Source of the DNA: Mangrovitalea sediminis
GTDB taxonomy: Bacteria; Pseudomonadota; Gammaproteobacteria; Pseudomonadales; Oleiphilaceae
DNA: 64,000 bases
Assembly (NCBI RefSeq): GCF_002514725.1
Contig: NZ_NTLB01000006.1
Location: 248,001-312,000, forward strand
Direction: 5' to 3'
Numbering within the stretch: the stretch's first letter is position 1; the number at the start of each line of letters is the position of its first letter. Positions 54,555 through 63,713 of this stretch are shown in pieces. The position numbers and the translations under genes were made by a program. Under the pieces are notes generated by a model that saw nothing but the letters and a program-made list of their open reading frames with translations, did no database searches and was not told the origin of the DNA.

Positions 54555-55619
54555 TCAGGATGAGTTTTCGGCCGTATGCACCGGCCAGGCCGATAGAACC
54601 GCTTTCAACAGGGTCGCCAACGGTATCGCGAAGAAAACGCCCCAGATCCCCCAGATCCCGCCAAAGAACAACACTGCCAGTATGATCAGCACTGGATGCA
54701 GATTGTTCACTTCCGAAAAAAACAAGGGAACGAAGACGTTACCGTCGATCGCCTGAATCACGGCATATATAACCATCAGCCAGATAAAGTGCGAACTCAA
54801 ACCGAACTGGAACAAGGCGATCATGGCAACCGGAATGGTTACCACGGCCACGCCGATATACGGGATCACCACAGACAATCCGACCAGCATCGACAGCAAG
54901 GCCGAGTAGTGCAACCCCATCGCCTTGAACGCAATGTAGGTCGCCCCTCCCACAACCACGAGCTCCAGCGCCTTGCCCCGGACATAATTGGCGAACTGCA
55001 GATTCATCTCCTGCCAGATTCGCTGCATCATCGGCCGCTCCCGTGGCAGCAGCCGGGCCAGCCCGTTCAGGATAACCACTTTGTCCTTGAGCAGGAAAAA
55101 CACCAGGATCGGCACCAACACGAGGTAAATCAACCAGGCCACCAGATTGGGGATACTCCGCAACGAGAACGACAGGACCCGCTGCGTCATATGCCCGACC
55201 TCACTCGTAAGCTGGGTAAACAGGTCATTGATTGTCTGGACAGAGATCAGGTGTGGATACTGGAACGGGAGTCGCTGTATCGCGTCCTGGGTGGCACTGA
55301 ACATTCGCGGCAGCTCGCTGACCAATGACGTCAACTGCGTCCAGAGCAAGGGTAAGAGCCCGAGCGTAAACCCCATCAACAAGCCGACGAACAACAGGAA
55401 TACGACAACGACCGCCAACTTCACCGGCAGCCCGAAGGATACCAGCCGAGTGACCAGTCCCTGGAGGATAAAGGCAATAATCACCGCAGCGATAATCGGC
55501 GCAAGAATTCCGCCCAGCACGACAACGACAAGCGTCGCCAGCACCAGCATCAACAACAGAATGATCGCCTCTTCGTCTGAGAAATACTTCTCCGCGATTG
55601 CTTTAAGAACCTTGATCAT
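54555..55619 (-). CDS. perM: AI-2E family transporter, PerM-like
   Basis: 354 residues with about eight membrane helices, including the paired N-terminal helices (L-L-L-M-L-V-L-A-T-L-V-V-V-V-L near 20-34) and the C-terminal P-L-F-F-S-E...P-V-L-I-I-L-A-V-L-F-F-G-G. Members include autoinducer-2 exporters and Na+/H+ antiporters; the substrate here is unknown. Between bcp and the TusA-like gene, conserved in pseudomonads. Confidence 0.88.
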   Translation of the reverse strand: MIKVLKAIAEKYFSDEEAIILLLMLVLATLVVVVLGGILAPIIAAVIIAFILQGLVTRLVSFGLPVKLAVVVVFLLFVGLLMGFTLGLLPLLWTQLTSLVSELPRMFSATQDAIQRLPFQYPHLISVQTINDLFTQLTSEVGHMTQRVLSFSLRSIPNLVAWLIYLVLVPILVFFLLKDKVVILNGLARLLPRERPMMQRIWQEMNLQFANYVRGKALELVVVGGATYIAFKAMGLHYSALLSMLVGLSVVIPYIGVAVVTIPVAMIALFQFGLSSHFIWLMVIYAVIQAIDGNVFVPLFFSEVNNLHPVLIILAVLFFGGIWGIWGVFFAIPLATLLKAVLSAWPVHTAENSS

Positions 55620-55704
55620 GGCTATCTACACACCATCAGCGTCAGGTGGCACATCGTACCGGCGCCATCGAACGCCAGTGGTGATGTCCAGGTCAGGAAT
55701 TGTC

Positions 55705-55962
55705 TCAGGAAGACTGCCCACAACGAATAAAAAACCGGAAGCGGTCTGCAGCCTCTTCCACATCGACAAGCTCGTGATAGGACAACTTGATAAAGGCAGG
55801 GATGTCACGCAAAGACCCGGGGTCTGTAGCGACCACTTCAAGGACATCTCCCGCAGACATACCATTAAGCGCCAGCTTGGTTTTGAGTAACGGCATGGGG
55901 CAAGTCAACCCGGAAGTATCCAGGACACGCTGCGGCGTCGATACGGCTTCAGTTTTTCGCAT
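55705..55962 (-). CDS. TusA-like sulfur carrier
   Basis: 85 residues, TusA/SirA fold. The sulfur-binding cysteine is in L-T-C-P-M-P-L-L-K-T-K near 19-29, followed by V-L-E-V-V-A-T-D-P-G-S near 40-50. In E. coli TusA receives persulfide sulfur from IscS for tRNA thiolation; the pseudomonad homologue at this locus is linked to molybdenum homeostasis. It could be a partner for the IscS at 5878-7056 (inference). Confidence 0.9.
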   Translation of the reverse strand: MRKTEAVSTPQRVLDTSGLTCPMPLLKTKLALNGMSAGDVLEVVATDPGSLRDIPAFIKLSYHELVDVEEAADRFRFFIRCGQSS

Positions 55963-56225
55963 GAAATTAAGTCGAGCCTCCTGACGCGACGATATTAACG
56001 GGACCGTTGGCCGCCGTTTCGCCAGCCTTTCCGTAAATTCATCGAGACGCCTGTGATAATGACATAAAATCAGGTTTAATCCCTACAACAGAGGGAATTA
56101 CGCAAACACAGCGAGCCGCTGAGTGGCAGTACAATGCCATAACACAAGGTGGCAGACCACCGCATCTTCCACCAATGCACAACCCTGTTGGAAAGACGCA
56201 TTTTACAACCGACACGACCTGACAC

Positions 56226-57716
56226 ATGCAGCTGACGCCAAGATACTTTTGCCCGCCAAAGAAGCGCACGAGCGCCTGCATGGCGACTTTTTTGTCCTGG
56301 GTATTGCTGCTACTGGCGATACCAGTCACCGCCACTTGGGCGGACGACACGACACTCCCGAATTTGGGAGGCAGTGGCGGCGGCCTGTTTTCCAGCCAAC
56401 AGGAAAACGAGATCGGTCATCAGGTACTGCGCTCTCTGCGCAAGTCAGGCGCATTGCTCAACGACACCCTTACCCTCGACTACCTGCACACCCTCGTCTA
56501 CCGACTGGTTCCCAGCGCACCTCTCGACGATCGCAATCTGACAACAATCGTCATCAACGATCCGCAGGTTAATGCCTTTGCCGTGCCGGGAGGGATCATT
56601 GGCGTGAACGGCGGTCTCTTTGTCCATGCGCAGACAGAACAGGAGTTCGCGGCCGTATTGGCTCACGAGCTGGGGCATCTGTCCCAACGACATTTCGCCC
56701 GCCAGTTAGAACGGGAAAAATCCGATATGCCCTGGACGGTGGCCGGCATCATCACCGGATTCATTCTGGCCGCCGTCACCAATTCAGATGTCGGCATTGC
56801 CACCATCGCCGGCACCCAGGCAGCCAGCGTCCAGAAAATGCTACATTACAGCCGGGAGAACGAGCGCGAGGCAGACCGGGTCGGCCTGCAGATTTTGGCC
56901 GATTCGGGCTTTGACCCCCGCGCCATGCCGAAGATGTTCGAGGAACTGCTCAGGGAATCCCGCATTCAGGGGACGCAATTGCCAGAGTATCTTTCGAGTC
57001 ACCCGGTGACAGAGTCGCGTATAGCGGACACTCGCAACCGCGCTGAGCAATATCCTCGTCGCAAATACCACGACAGTCTTGAATATCACTTGGTGCGTTC
57101 ACGGATGATGGTCTATTTCGCGGATTCGCCGGATGCGGCAGTGCGTCAATTCCAGGCCCGCGTAGATGATGCCAGCAAAGGCGGCAGTCAGCCCTTACGC
57201 TACGGACTCGCTGTCGCCCTGATTCAGGACGGCCACCCCAAAAAGGCCATGCCGATACTACAGCGGCTTCTCAGTGAAAACCCCAACCGTATTACCTACG
57301 AGGTCACCCTGGGTAACGCTGAGCTAAAGGCAGGGGAACCCGCCGAAGCCTACAACAGGCTGAGCGACGCGCTTTCACGCAATCCCGGAAACCTTCCCAT
57401 CATGGCGGAGTTGGCCAAAGTGGATATGCTCGACAATCGACCAGAAGAAGCCGCCCTACTGCTGCGTCATCTCACTACAGACCACCCCCAGGATGCCTTT
57501 CTCTGGCAAAGCCTGGCGGATGCCGAAGGCAAATCGGGAAACATCGTAGAAGTGCACTTGGCTCGCGCCCAGTACGACCTGCTGATGGGGAATCCGCAAT
57601 CCGCCATGCTGCAGTTGCGGCAGGCCCTGGCCAAGGCGGGAGACAACGGCCCGGTGCAGGACATCATTCAACAGAGAATGGAAGAGGCCCGTAAGCTTCA
57701 GCGGGAAGCACATTGA
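56226..57716 (+). CDS. bepA: Periplasmic M48 metalloprotease BepA-like with TPR domain
   Basis: Periplasmic protease-chaperone for outer-membrane proteins and LptD. 496 residues; an ATG at 56280 would start directly at the signal peptide (A-T-F-L-S-W-V-L-L-L-L-A) and may be the true start. Zinc motif H-E-L-G-H at His147, Glu148, His151, with a third ligand in N-E-R-E-A-D near 216. C-terminal tetratricopeptide-like repeats occupy about 310-490. Between the TusA-like gene and nadA. Confidence 0.92.
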   Translation: MQLTPRYFCPPKKRTSACMATFLSWVLLLLAIPVTATWADDTTLPNLGGSGGGLFSSQQENEIGHQVLRSLRKSGALLNDTLTLDYLHTLVYRLVPSAPLDDRNLTTIVINDPQVNAFAVPGGIIGVNGGLFVHAQTEQEFAAVLAHELGHLSQRHFARQLEREKSDMPWTVAGIITGFILAAVTNSDVGIATIAGTQAASVQKMLHYSRENEREADRVGLQILADSGFDPRAMPKMFEELLRESRIQGTQLPEYLSSHPVTESRIADTRNRAEQYPRRKYHDSLEYHLVRSRMMVYFADSPDAAVRQFQARVDDASKGGSQPLRYGLAVALIQDGHPKKAMPILQRLLSENPNRITYEVTLGNAELKAGEPAEAYNRLSDALSRNPGNLPIMAELAKVDMLDNRPEEAALLLRHLTTDHPQDAFLWQSLADAEGKSGNIVEVHLARAQYDLLMGNPQSAMLQLRQALAKAGDNGPVQDIIQQRMEEARKLQREAH

Positions 57717-57732
57717 TCGCCAAGGGTTATCA

Positions 57733-57754
57733 CTGCGCGCCCGGAAGCGCGCAG
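57733..57754. terminator. Hairpin between convergent bepA and nadA
   Basis: CTGCGCGC pairs perfectly with GCGCGCAG around a six-base loop (CCGGAA). It lies 16 nt after the bepA stop and 5 nt before the nadA stop. No T-run on either side. Confidence 0.45.
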
Positions 57755-57759
57755 GCGAC

Positions 57760-58821
57760 TCAAGCGTTACCCGCCACCCTCACCTGACGCTGCGCGGTAA
57801 AGTCCAGCATCCGTCGCAACGGTTCCAGCGCGCGAACCCGCATATCCTCGGGCACATGAATCTCCTGACCACCCTGCTGAAGCGTCTGCAGCAGGTTCTC
57901 CAAACCATTCATGGCCATCCAGGGGCAATGCGCGCAGCTCCTGCAGGTGGCACCGTTACCAGCCGTTGGCGCTTCGATCAGTGTTTTATTCGGCGCCAAC
58001 TGCTGCATCTTGTAAAAGATGCCGTTGTCGGTCGCGACGATGAAGCGCTCCTGCTCCATAGTCTGCACTGCCTGGATCAGACGTGACGTTGACCCAACCA
58101 CATCGGCGAGGGCAACCACGGATTCCGGGGATTCCGGATGTACCAGCACAGCTGCGTCGGGATAAAGCGCCTTCAGGTCTTCCACGCCGCGAGATTTGAA
58201 CTCTTCATGCACAATGCACGAACCATCCCACAGCAACATGTCGGCGCCGGTGGTGCGCTGTAGATAGCTACCAAGGTGCCGATCCGGTGCCCAAAGGATC
58301 TTCTCACCCTGCCGGTCGAGGTGTTCAATAATGTCCTGGGCGCAGCCTGAGGTAACCACCCAGTCGGCGCGGGCTTTCACGGCAGCAGAGGTATTGGCAT
58401 AGACCACGACGGTCCGATCCGGGTGTGCATCGCAAAATGCCGAAAAGGCGTCGATCGGGCAACCGATGTCCAAAGAACAGGTTGCCTCAAGCGTCGGCAT
58501 AAGAACACGCTTTTCCGGATTCAGGATCTTCGCTGTCTCCCCCATGAAACGAACACCCGCCACCACCAGCGTGGACGCAGGGTGATTATTGCCAAACCGC
58601 GCCATTTCCAGCGAGTCAGAAACACAACCACCCGTCTCTTCCGCCAACGCCTGGAGATCCGCATCCGTATAGTAATGCGCGACCAACACGGCGTCCTGAC
58701 GCTTTAGTTCGGCCTTGATATCCGCCAACAGCCGCTCACGAGTCTCAGGACTCAACGCAGGCGCTTCATGCTCATGGGCCAGGTACTCCTGGACGAATAT
58801 CCGGTTCGAGGTATTACTCAT
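57760..58821 (-). CDS. nadA: Quinolinate synthase A
   Basis: [4Fe-4S] enzyme that condenses iminoaspartate with dihydroxyacetone phosphate in NAD synthesis. 353 residues from the ATG at 58821; a longer frame starts at 58854. Cluster ligands Cys115, Cys202 and Cys299 have exactly the E. coli spacing (87 and 97 residues). It needs an Fe-S assembly route although the ISC genes are absent beside iscS. Confidence 0.96.
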   Translation of the reverse strand: MSNTSNRIFVQEYLAHEHEAPALSPETRERLLADIKAELKRQDAVLVAHYYTDADLQALAEETGGCVSDSLEMARFGNNHPASTLVVAGVRFMGETAKILNPEKRVLMPTLEATCSLDIGCPIDAFSAFCDAHPDRTVVVYANTSAAVKARADWVVTSGCAQDIIEHLDRQGEKILWAPDRHLGSYLQRTTGADMLLWDGSCIVHEEFKSRGVEDLKALYPDAAVLVHPESPESVVALADVVGSTSRLIQAVQTMEQERFIVATDNGIFYKMQQLAPNKTLIEAPTAGNGATCRSCAHCPWMAMNGLENLLQTLQQGGQEIHVPEDMRVRALEPLRRMLDFTAQRQVRVAGNA

Positions 58822-59095
58822 CGCGCTCTCGCTCACCGTAGTTCTGCCCTTCAATCACCCACATATACAATAGGTTGCTCTCGAGATATGGGGGCGGGCC
58901 AGGAATTATACACCGTTCACCCACGTAAAATTCACAGCATAACGGTCATATACGCAGGTTATCATTTGGAAAGGCATTATACGCCATACTTGCCCAAGCG
59001 GTTTCTCCGCGAATGGACCGGTAGGGGAAAATGCAGGATATAGCAGGCTTTAAAGAAATCGGGCCGAGCGCCCAATGGCAACCCGGCCCGAAGAA

Positions 59096-59171
59096 TGGTG
59101 GGTCGTGCTGGATTCGAACCAGCGACCAATTGGTTAAAAGCCAACTGCTCTACCAACTGAGCTAACGACCC
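59096..59171 (-). tRNA. tRNA-Lys (TTT), distal copy
   Basis: 76-nt cloverleaf with CCA. Acceptor GGGTCGT/ACGACCC; anticodon loop CTTTTAA giving TTT; T-arm GCTGG/CCAGC. Identical to the copy at 59295-59370; the two are separated by 123 nt and probably share a transcript, since I see no clear promoter of its own. Confidence 0.97.
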
Positions 59172-59294
59172 AAAAACGTGCTGAGGACTCTTTGTGACAG
59201 TGTCATTCAGTATCACCGACAGACTACTCGACAATACATTCCTTACTTTGTCACCACCCTTGGCCGAGGTGCATAGAGCGACTCAGGAATTCGG

Positions 59295-59370
59295 TGGTGG
59301 GTCGTGCTGGATTCGAACCAGCGACCAATTGGTTAAAAGCCAACTGCTCTACCAACTGAGCTAACGACCC
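59295..59370 (-). tRNA. tRNA-Lys (TTT), proximal copy
   Basis: 76-nt cloverleaf with CCA, identical in sequence to the copy at 59096-59171. It lies nearest the predicted promoter at 59384-59411. Confidence 0.97.
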
Positions 59371-59383
59371 AAACGAGGCGCAT

Positions 59384-59411
59384 ATGGTACGGATTTTTCC
59401 GGGGTTGGCAA
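59384..59411 (-). promoter_or_regulatory. Predicted promoter of the tRNA-Lys pair
   Basis: Minus-strand -35 TTGCCA (59406-59411, 5/6), 16-nt spacer, -10 TACCAT (59384-59389, 4/6), then a GC-rich discriminator before the tRNA. Confidence 0.5.
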
Positions 59412-59455
59412 GTCCTTTTTTACACCCAACCACAATCCATACAATAGATTGCACC

Positions 59456-60292
59456 TCACTTCTTGGCGGACGAGCTGCCACTCCCTGCAAGACCATCCAG
59501 GTACGCCTGCGCAAGATCTGCCGCATGCGTGCTTGGATACTGGCTCTGAACCTGGCCAAGCAGCTTACGCGCCTCAGCCGTGTTACCCATCCGGTTGTTG
59601 ACGACGGCCAGCTTATACAGCGCGTCAGGCGCCTTACGGTGATCAGGATACTGGGTGGTCACAATTGTGAATGCCTGCTTCGCCTGCTCCAGCTGAGGCT
59701 TGGCGAGATAAACTTCGCCGAGCCAATAATAGGCATTTACAGTCAGGTCACCCTGCGGATATTTCGAGATGAATTGATACAAGCGATCTATGGCACTATC
59801 GTATTGCTTGTCCTTGATCAGCTTGCGAATCGCCTCGTAATCCGCTGACTCCTGTGCAGTCGGTGGCGCATATTTACCGTTGGCTCCCCCTGCCCCGGAA
59901 CTCGCGCCCGCAACGCCGGCTCCAGCCTGTGCACTGCCAGTCTCCGCCACGCCACTTGCCGAAGAGGGAGCATTCTGCGCCGCAGACGTAGACAAGGCAG
60001 CCAGCTTCTTATTGAGATCCAGGATACGCTGATCGAGGTCGATATAACGATCCTTGGCCTGGCTTTGCAGCTGATCGATACGATGCTGCTGTTCCTCAAG
60101 TTTCCCCTCAAGACGGGAAACCTCTTGCTGCAACTGCTGGATCATGAAGTACAGCTGGGAGGTGGCATTACCGCCACTCGAACCCGACGCTGCCGCAGAG
60201 TCAGCGGTTTGATACGCAGGTACCGGTTGCGCAAAGGCGCCGCCCCAGCAGGACAGGGACAGCGCCATAGCAACCACGAGTCGTTTTCTCAT
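59456..60292 (-). CDS. cpoB: Cell division coordinator CpoB (YbgF)
   Basis: Periplasmic Tol-associated protein that coordinates peptidoglycan synthesis with outer-membrane constriction. 278 residues. Signal peptide ends near A-F-A-Q (about 22). A trimerising coiled coil follows (about 48-95: Q-L-Q-Q-E-V-S-R-L-E-G-K-L-E-E-Q-Q), then an Ala/Gly/Ser linker and C-terminal tetratricopeptide repeats (about 155-270). Last gene of the tol-pal cluster. Confidence 0.94.
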   Translation of the reverse strand: MRKRLVVAMALSLSCWGGAFAQPVPAYQTADSAAASGSSGGNATSQLYFMIQQLQQEVSRLEGKLEEQQHRIDQLQSQAKDRYIDLDQRILDLNKKLAALSTSAAQNAPSSASGVAETGSAQAGAGVAGASSGAGGANGKYAPPTAQESADYEAIRKLIKDKQYDSAIDRLYQFISKYPQGDLTVNAYYWLGEVYLAKPQLEQAKQAFTIVTTQYPDHRKAPDALYKLAVVNNRMGNTAEARKLLGQVQSQYPSTHAADLAQAYLDGLAGSGSSSAKK

Positions 60293-60326
60293 GGTCAGTT
60301 CGACAACTTATGTCTGAGTCGGAATG

Positions 60327-60896
60327 TTATTTGTAGATCAGAACAACGCGACGGTTCTTGGCCCATGCCGCCTCATTGTGACCCGGATCTGCCGGATTTT
60401 CCTCACCGTAGCTGATGACCGAAATCTGGTCTGCGGATGCACCGTTCAGCACCAGGAATTGCTTGACAGCGTTGCCACGACGCTCGCCCAGTGCAAGGTT
60501 GTATTCCTTGGAACCGCGCTCATCGGTATAGCCCTGAAGCTGAACCTTGGCGCTCGGATTGGCAGCGAGATAGGCGGCGTGGGCCATCAGGGCATCGCGG
60601 GCTTCCGGCTTGATTTCAGCCGTATCGAAATCGAAATAGAAGGTGCGGACCTGACGCAGTGCCGCTTCCTGCTGCTGCTTGGTCTGCTGTTGCTGAGCAC
60701 TCTGGCCTTCCGTCGACGTTGACGAGGAAACGCCACCGGCACCGTTGCCGGAATAAACCTGCGCACCACCATTCTGATCCGTCGGAGCCACTTCCGACGA
60801 GCCCTGGCCAGGTTGCGTTGCCGTTGAACTACAGCCCGCCATGACGGCCATGGACAGAATCAGCACCACTGCTTTTTGCTTGACTGAGTCGATCAT
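60327..60896 (-). CDS. pal: Peptidoglycan-associated lipoprotein Pal
   Basis: Outer-membrane lipoprotein that binds peptidoglycan and TolB. 189 residues. Lipobox M-A-G-C (Cys22). A Gln/Gly-rich linker (about 25-78) precedes the OmpA-C domain, with F-Y-F-D-F-D near 87-92, G-Y-T-D-E-R-G-S-K-E-Y near 122-132 (meso-DAP binding) and N-R-R-V near 181. Between tolB and cpoB. Confidence 0.96.
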   Translation of the reverse strand: MIDSVKQKAVVLILSMAVMAGCSSTATQPGQGSSEVAPTDQNGGAQVYSGNGAGGVSSSTSTEGQSAQQQQTKQQQEAALRQVRTFYFDFDTAEIKPEARDALMAHAAYLAANPSAKVQLQGYTDERGSKEYNLALGERRGNAVKQFLVLNGASADQISVISYGEENPADPGHNEAAWAKNRRVVLIYK

Positions 60897-60963
60897 ATTA
60901 ATTCCTTGGTTGTGACTAGCTTGGTTTAGGTGATGTTCAATTCAACATTTTCGATCTGGCGAA

Positions 60964-62280
60964 TCAACTCCCGAACGGCGACCATGCGGGTTCCCTGACA
61001 TCGCCGAACTTAGCCGGCAAAAAGTACTTGGAGCCGCCGTCCACGGAAATCACGGACAGAACGCTTTTTGTACCCTGATGCGTACAGTAAATCAACATTC
61101 GCCCATTAGGCGCTACGCTAGGCGAATCGTCGAGGTCGGTATGCGTCAGAATAGTTTGTTCACCGGTACTCAGGTTCATCTTGGCAATATTGAAATTACC
61201 GCCGTCACGGTGAACGTAATAGATGTATTTCCCGTCAGGACTGTAACGCGGGCTGGCATTGTAAGGCCCTCCAAACGTCAGCCGCTTGGCGTCCTGAGTC
61301 CGCAGATCCATCTGGTAGATCTGCGGCCCGCCTGAACGGTCTGAGGTAAAGACGATCTGACGCCCATCCGGAGCCCAGTTTGCCTCGGTATCGATGGCCC
61401 AATGGTGCGTCAGGCGCGTCAGCTGGCGATTGGCCAGATCCATCTCATAGATTTCGGCATTGCCATCTTTGGACAGCGTCATCAGCATGTCTTTGCCATC
61501 CGGCGACCAGGCCGGCGCGGAGTTCAGCCCCTGGAAATCCGTCAACTTCTGCCGCTTGCCTGTTGCAATATCCTGGATATAAATAGCAGGCTGCCCTGTC
61601 TCGAACGAGACATAAGCGAGCTTTTTCGCATCCGGCGACCAGTCCGGCGACAGTATGGGCTGGGTCGATTTCAGCAACACCTGGGCACGCTGCCCATCGA
61701 CATCGCTAACCTGCAACCGGTAGACCGACTTCCCACCCTCTTTATCCAGCGTGACAAAGGCCAGCCGGGTGGAAAAGGCTCCGCGAACGCCAGTAATCGC
61801 CTTGTAAACCTGATCACTGATGACATGCGCCAATGAACGAAGATTGTTGGCCGTCGTCGTCAAATTGCTCTTCAGCATCTGCTTTTGCTGAGTCACATCG
61901 AACAGCTCGTACTGCACATGATAATTCTGGTCTGTAGCCCCGCGCTGGATTTGGCCAATGACCAGATAACGCTGCCCAAGTAGTCGCCAGTCCCGGTAAT
62001 ACACCTGAGAGCCCTGAGAAGGCAGGCTCAGCATCCGAGAAGGATCGAGGGACTTGAAGTTACCGCTCATATCCAGGTCGTCGCGGACAATTTGCGTCAG
62101 GTCCTCGTTAGGACCGGTTCCATTAGGTGAAGCGAAAGGCACGATGGCGATCGGAATCGCATCCGACGCCGCCTTGGTGATGTGAATCAATAACTCGGCC
62201 CGCGCGCTCTGGGCAAGCAGGCTGAATGAACATAGAACAACCAGAAAACGAATAATACGCATCATCAATCCTGCAATCAT
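60964..62280 (-). CDS. tolB: Tol-Pal translocation protein TolB
   Basis: Periplasmic beta-propeller that bridges Pal and TolA. 438 residues from 62280, whose ATG overlaps the tolA stop (ATGA) and has GGGGAG six nucleotides upstream; ATGs at 62265 and 62262 are alternatives. Signal ends near A-R-A-E. The N-terminal TolB domain (about 30-160) is followed by WD-like repeats with S-P-D-W-S-P-D, P-A-W-S-P-D-G and N-W-A-P-D-G-R. Confidence 0.96.
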   Translation of the reverse strand: MIAGLMMRIIRFLVVLCSFSLLAQSARAELLIHITKAASDAIPIAIVPFASPNGTGPNEDLTQIVRDDLDMSGNFKSLDPSRMLSLPSQGSQVYYRDWRLLGQRYLVIGQIQRGATDQNYHVQYELFDVTQQKQMLKSNLTTTANNLRSLAHVISDQVYKAITGVRGAFSTRLAFVTLDKEGGKSVYRLQVSDVDGQRAQVLLKSTQPILSPDWSPDAKKLAYVSFETGQPAIYIQDIATGKRQKLTDFQGLNSAPAWSPDGKDMLMTLSKDGNAEIYEMDLANRQLTRLTHHWAIDTEANWAPDGRQIVFTSDRSGGPQIYQMDLRTQDAKRLTFGGPYNASPRYSPDGKYIYYVHRDGGNFNIAKMNLSTGEQTILTHTDLDDSPSVAPNGRMLIYCTHQGTKSVLSVISVDGGSKYFLPAKFGDVREPAWSPFGS

Positions 62281-63245
62281 TGTGGGCTCCCCTGAGGCGA
62301 GAACTGGAAGCTCAGTTGCCGGAAATACTCGTTAAACACCGTGGGGTCATCCGGCACGGGGAAACGACTGATACTACGGATCGCACTCAACACAGAGTTG
62401 TCGAAAGCGGCATTACCACTACTATCCTTAATGGTCGCGCTGATCAGCTCACCAGTAGGCAAGAGCCTGATCGTGACGACCGTTGAAAGGTTAGAGTCTG
62501 TCGAGGGCGGCCGGAACCAATGGTCCGTTACCCGCTGCTTGATCAACAGAATATACTTGTCCCGCTCGGTCAATGCCCTCGCCTGCTGCGCTTTGGCGGC
62601 CGCGGCTCGCTGCCGCTCCTGCTCAGCCTTGAGCGCCTCCTCGGCCTGACGTTTCTTCTGAGCCTCTTGCGCTTGTTGCACCAGGTTTTGTAGACGCTGC
62701 TCCTGCTCCTTGCGCTTAGCCTCTTCCTGACGTTTCTCTTCCTCTTCCTTTTTCTTGCGAGCTTCCGCCAGGCGCTGCTTCTCCGCGGCTTCGGCCTTGC
62801 GCTTCGCCTCCTCGCGTTTCTTACGCTCAGCATCCTGCTTACGTTTTTCTTCCTCGGCCTTCTTCTCCTTGGCCTGTTGCAGGGCGATAGCCTTTTGCCG
62901 CGCGGCTTCCTCAGCGGCCTTCTTCTCTGCCAACGCTTTCTGCTGGGGTGTCGGTTCCGGTGGTTTCTTCGGCTCCGGCTTGGGTTTGGCCTTTGGCGCC
63001 GGGGGCGTTGCTGCCTGCGCTTCCTGTTTTACCGGATGCGGCGCCGTCGGCAGCCGCTGCTCCTGCACAAGCCGAGCGGTAATGAAGTTTGGCTCCTTTT
63101 CGGGAGTTGGCGTTGTCCAGTGCCAGCCCACAAAAAACAACCCGAGCAAGATGACATGCAGTCCAACCGAAAGTCCCAGGGACTTCCAGGCCCGAGGCTT
63201 GCTCTCCTGTTTGACCGGATCACGAAGGTTGTCCGCCACGCCCAT
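62277..63245 (-). CDS. tolA: Tol-Pal energy-transducing protein TolA
   Basis: Spans the inner membrane and reaches across the periplasm. 322 residues. N-terminal membrane helix with S-V-G-L-H-V-I-L-L (about 26-42), the His-containing motif that contacts TolQR. A Pro-rich segment leads to a long Lys/Glu/Ala helix (about 85-225) and a C-terminal domain (about 228-320) with W-F-R-P-P. Length is below E. coli (421) because the helical part is shorter. Confidence 0.95.
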   Translation of the reverse strand: MGVADNLRDPVKQESKPRAWKSLGLSVGLHVILLGLFFVGWHWTTPTPEKEPNFITARLVQEQRLPTAPHPVKQEAQAATPPAPKAKPKPEPKKPPEPTPQQKALAEKKAAEEAARQKAIALQQAKEKKAEEEKRKQDAERKKREEAKRKAEAAEKQRLAEARKKKEEEEKRQEEAKRKEQEQRLQNLVQQAQEAQKKRQAEEALKAEQERQRAAAAKAQQARALTERDKYILLIKQRVTDHWFRPPSTDSNLSTVVTIRLLPTGELISATIKDSSGNAAFDNSVLSAIRSISRFPVPDDPTVFNEYFRQLSFQFSPQGSPQ

Positions 63246-63677
63246 CTAACTCCGCGGCTTCTCGGTAATCAGCCCCACGCTGGGCGCCCCTGCCTGCCGT
63301 AGCGCAGCCATCAACGAAACCACAGTGCCGTACTCGACGTGACTGTCACCCCGCACCAGAACATCCGTTTGAGGCTTCGCCTTCAGAATCTTTGCCACCT
63401 TGTCAGTCAGTTCGGACAGCGGCATCGGCTTGCTACCCTTGCCGCCGACATTCAAAAAATAAGCCCCGTTGGCATCGACGGAAACGATCAAGGGCTCCGC
63501 ATTTTTCTGCAGTGTAATCGGCTTGGATACCGTCTTCGGCAAATCCACCTTCACCCCCTGATTCAGCATGGGGGCTGTAATCATGAAGATCACAAGCAGC
63601 ACCAACATAACGTCGATGTAGGGCACCACATTGATGTCCGACATCGGTTTGCGCCGCTGGTGAGGAGTCATAGCCAT
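63246..63677 (-). CDS. tolR: Tol-Pal proton-channel subunit TolR
   Basis: Inner-membrane partner of TolQ, 143 residues. A single membrane helix near 19-37 contains Y-I-D-V-M-L-V-L-L, whose Asp is the proton-binding residue in the family. N-terminal D-I-N-V-V-P-Y. The periplasmic domain ends near A-G-A-P-S-V-G. It abuts tolA directly. Confidence 0.97.
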   Translation of the reverse strand: MAMTPHQRRKPMSDINVVPYIDVMLVLLVIFMITAPMLNQGVKVDLPKTVSKPITLQKNAEPLIVSVDANGAYFLNVGGKGSKPMPLSELTDKVAKILKAKPQTDVLVRGDSHVEYGTVVSLMAALRQAGAPSVGLITEKPRS

Positions 63678-63713
63678 GTCGTCAGCTCCGGTTGAACGGT
63701 GAAGAGCGCCCCG

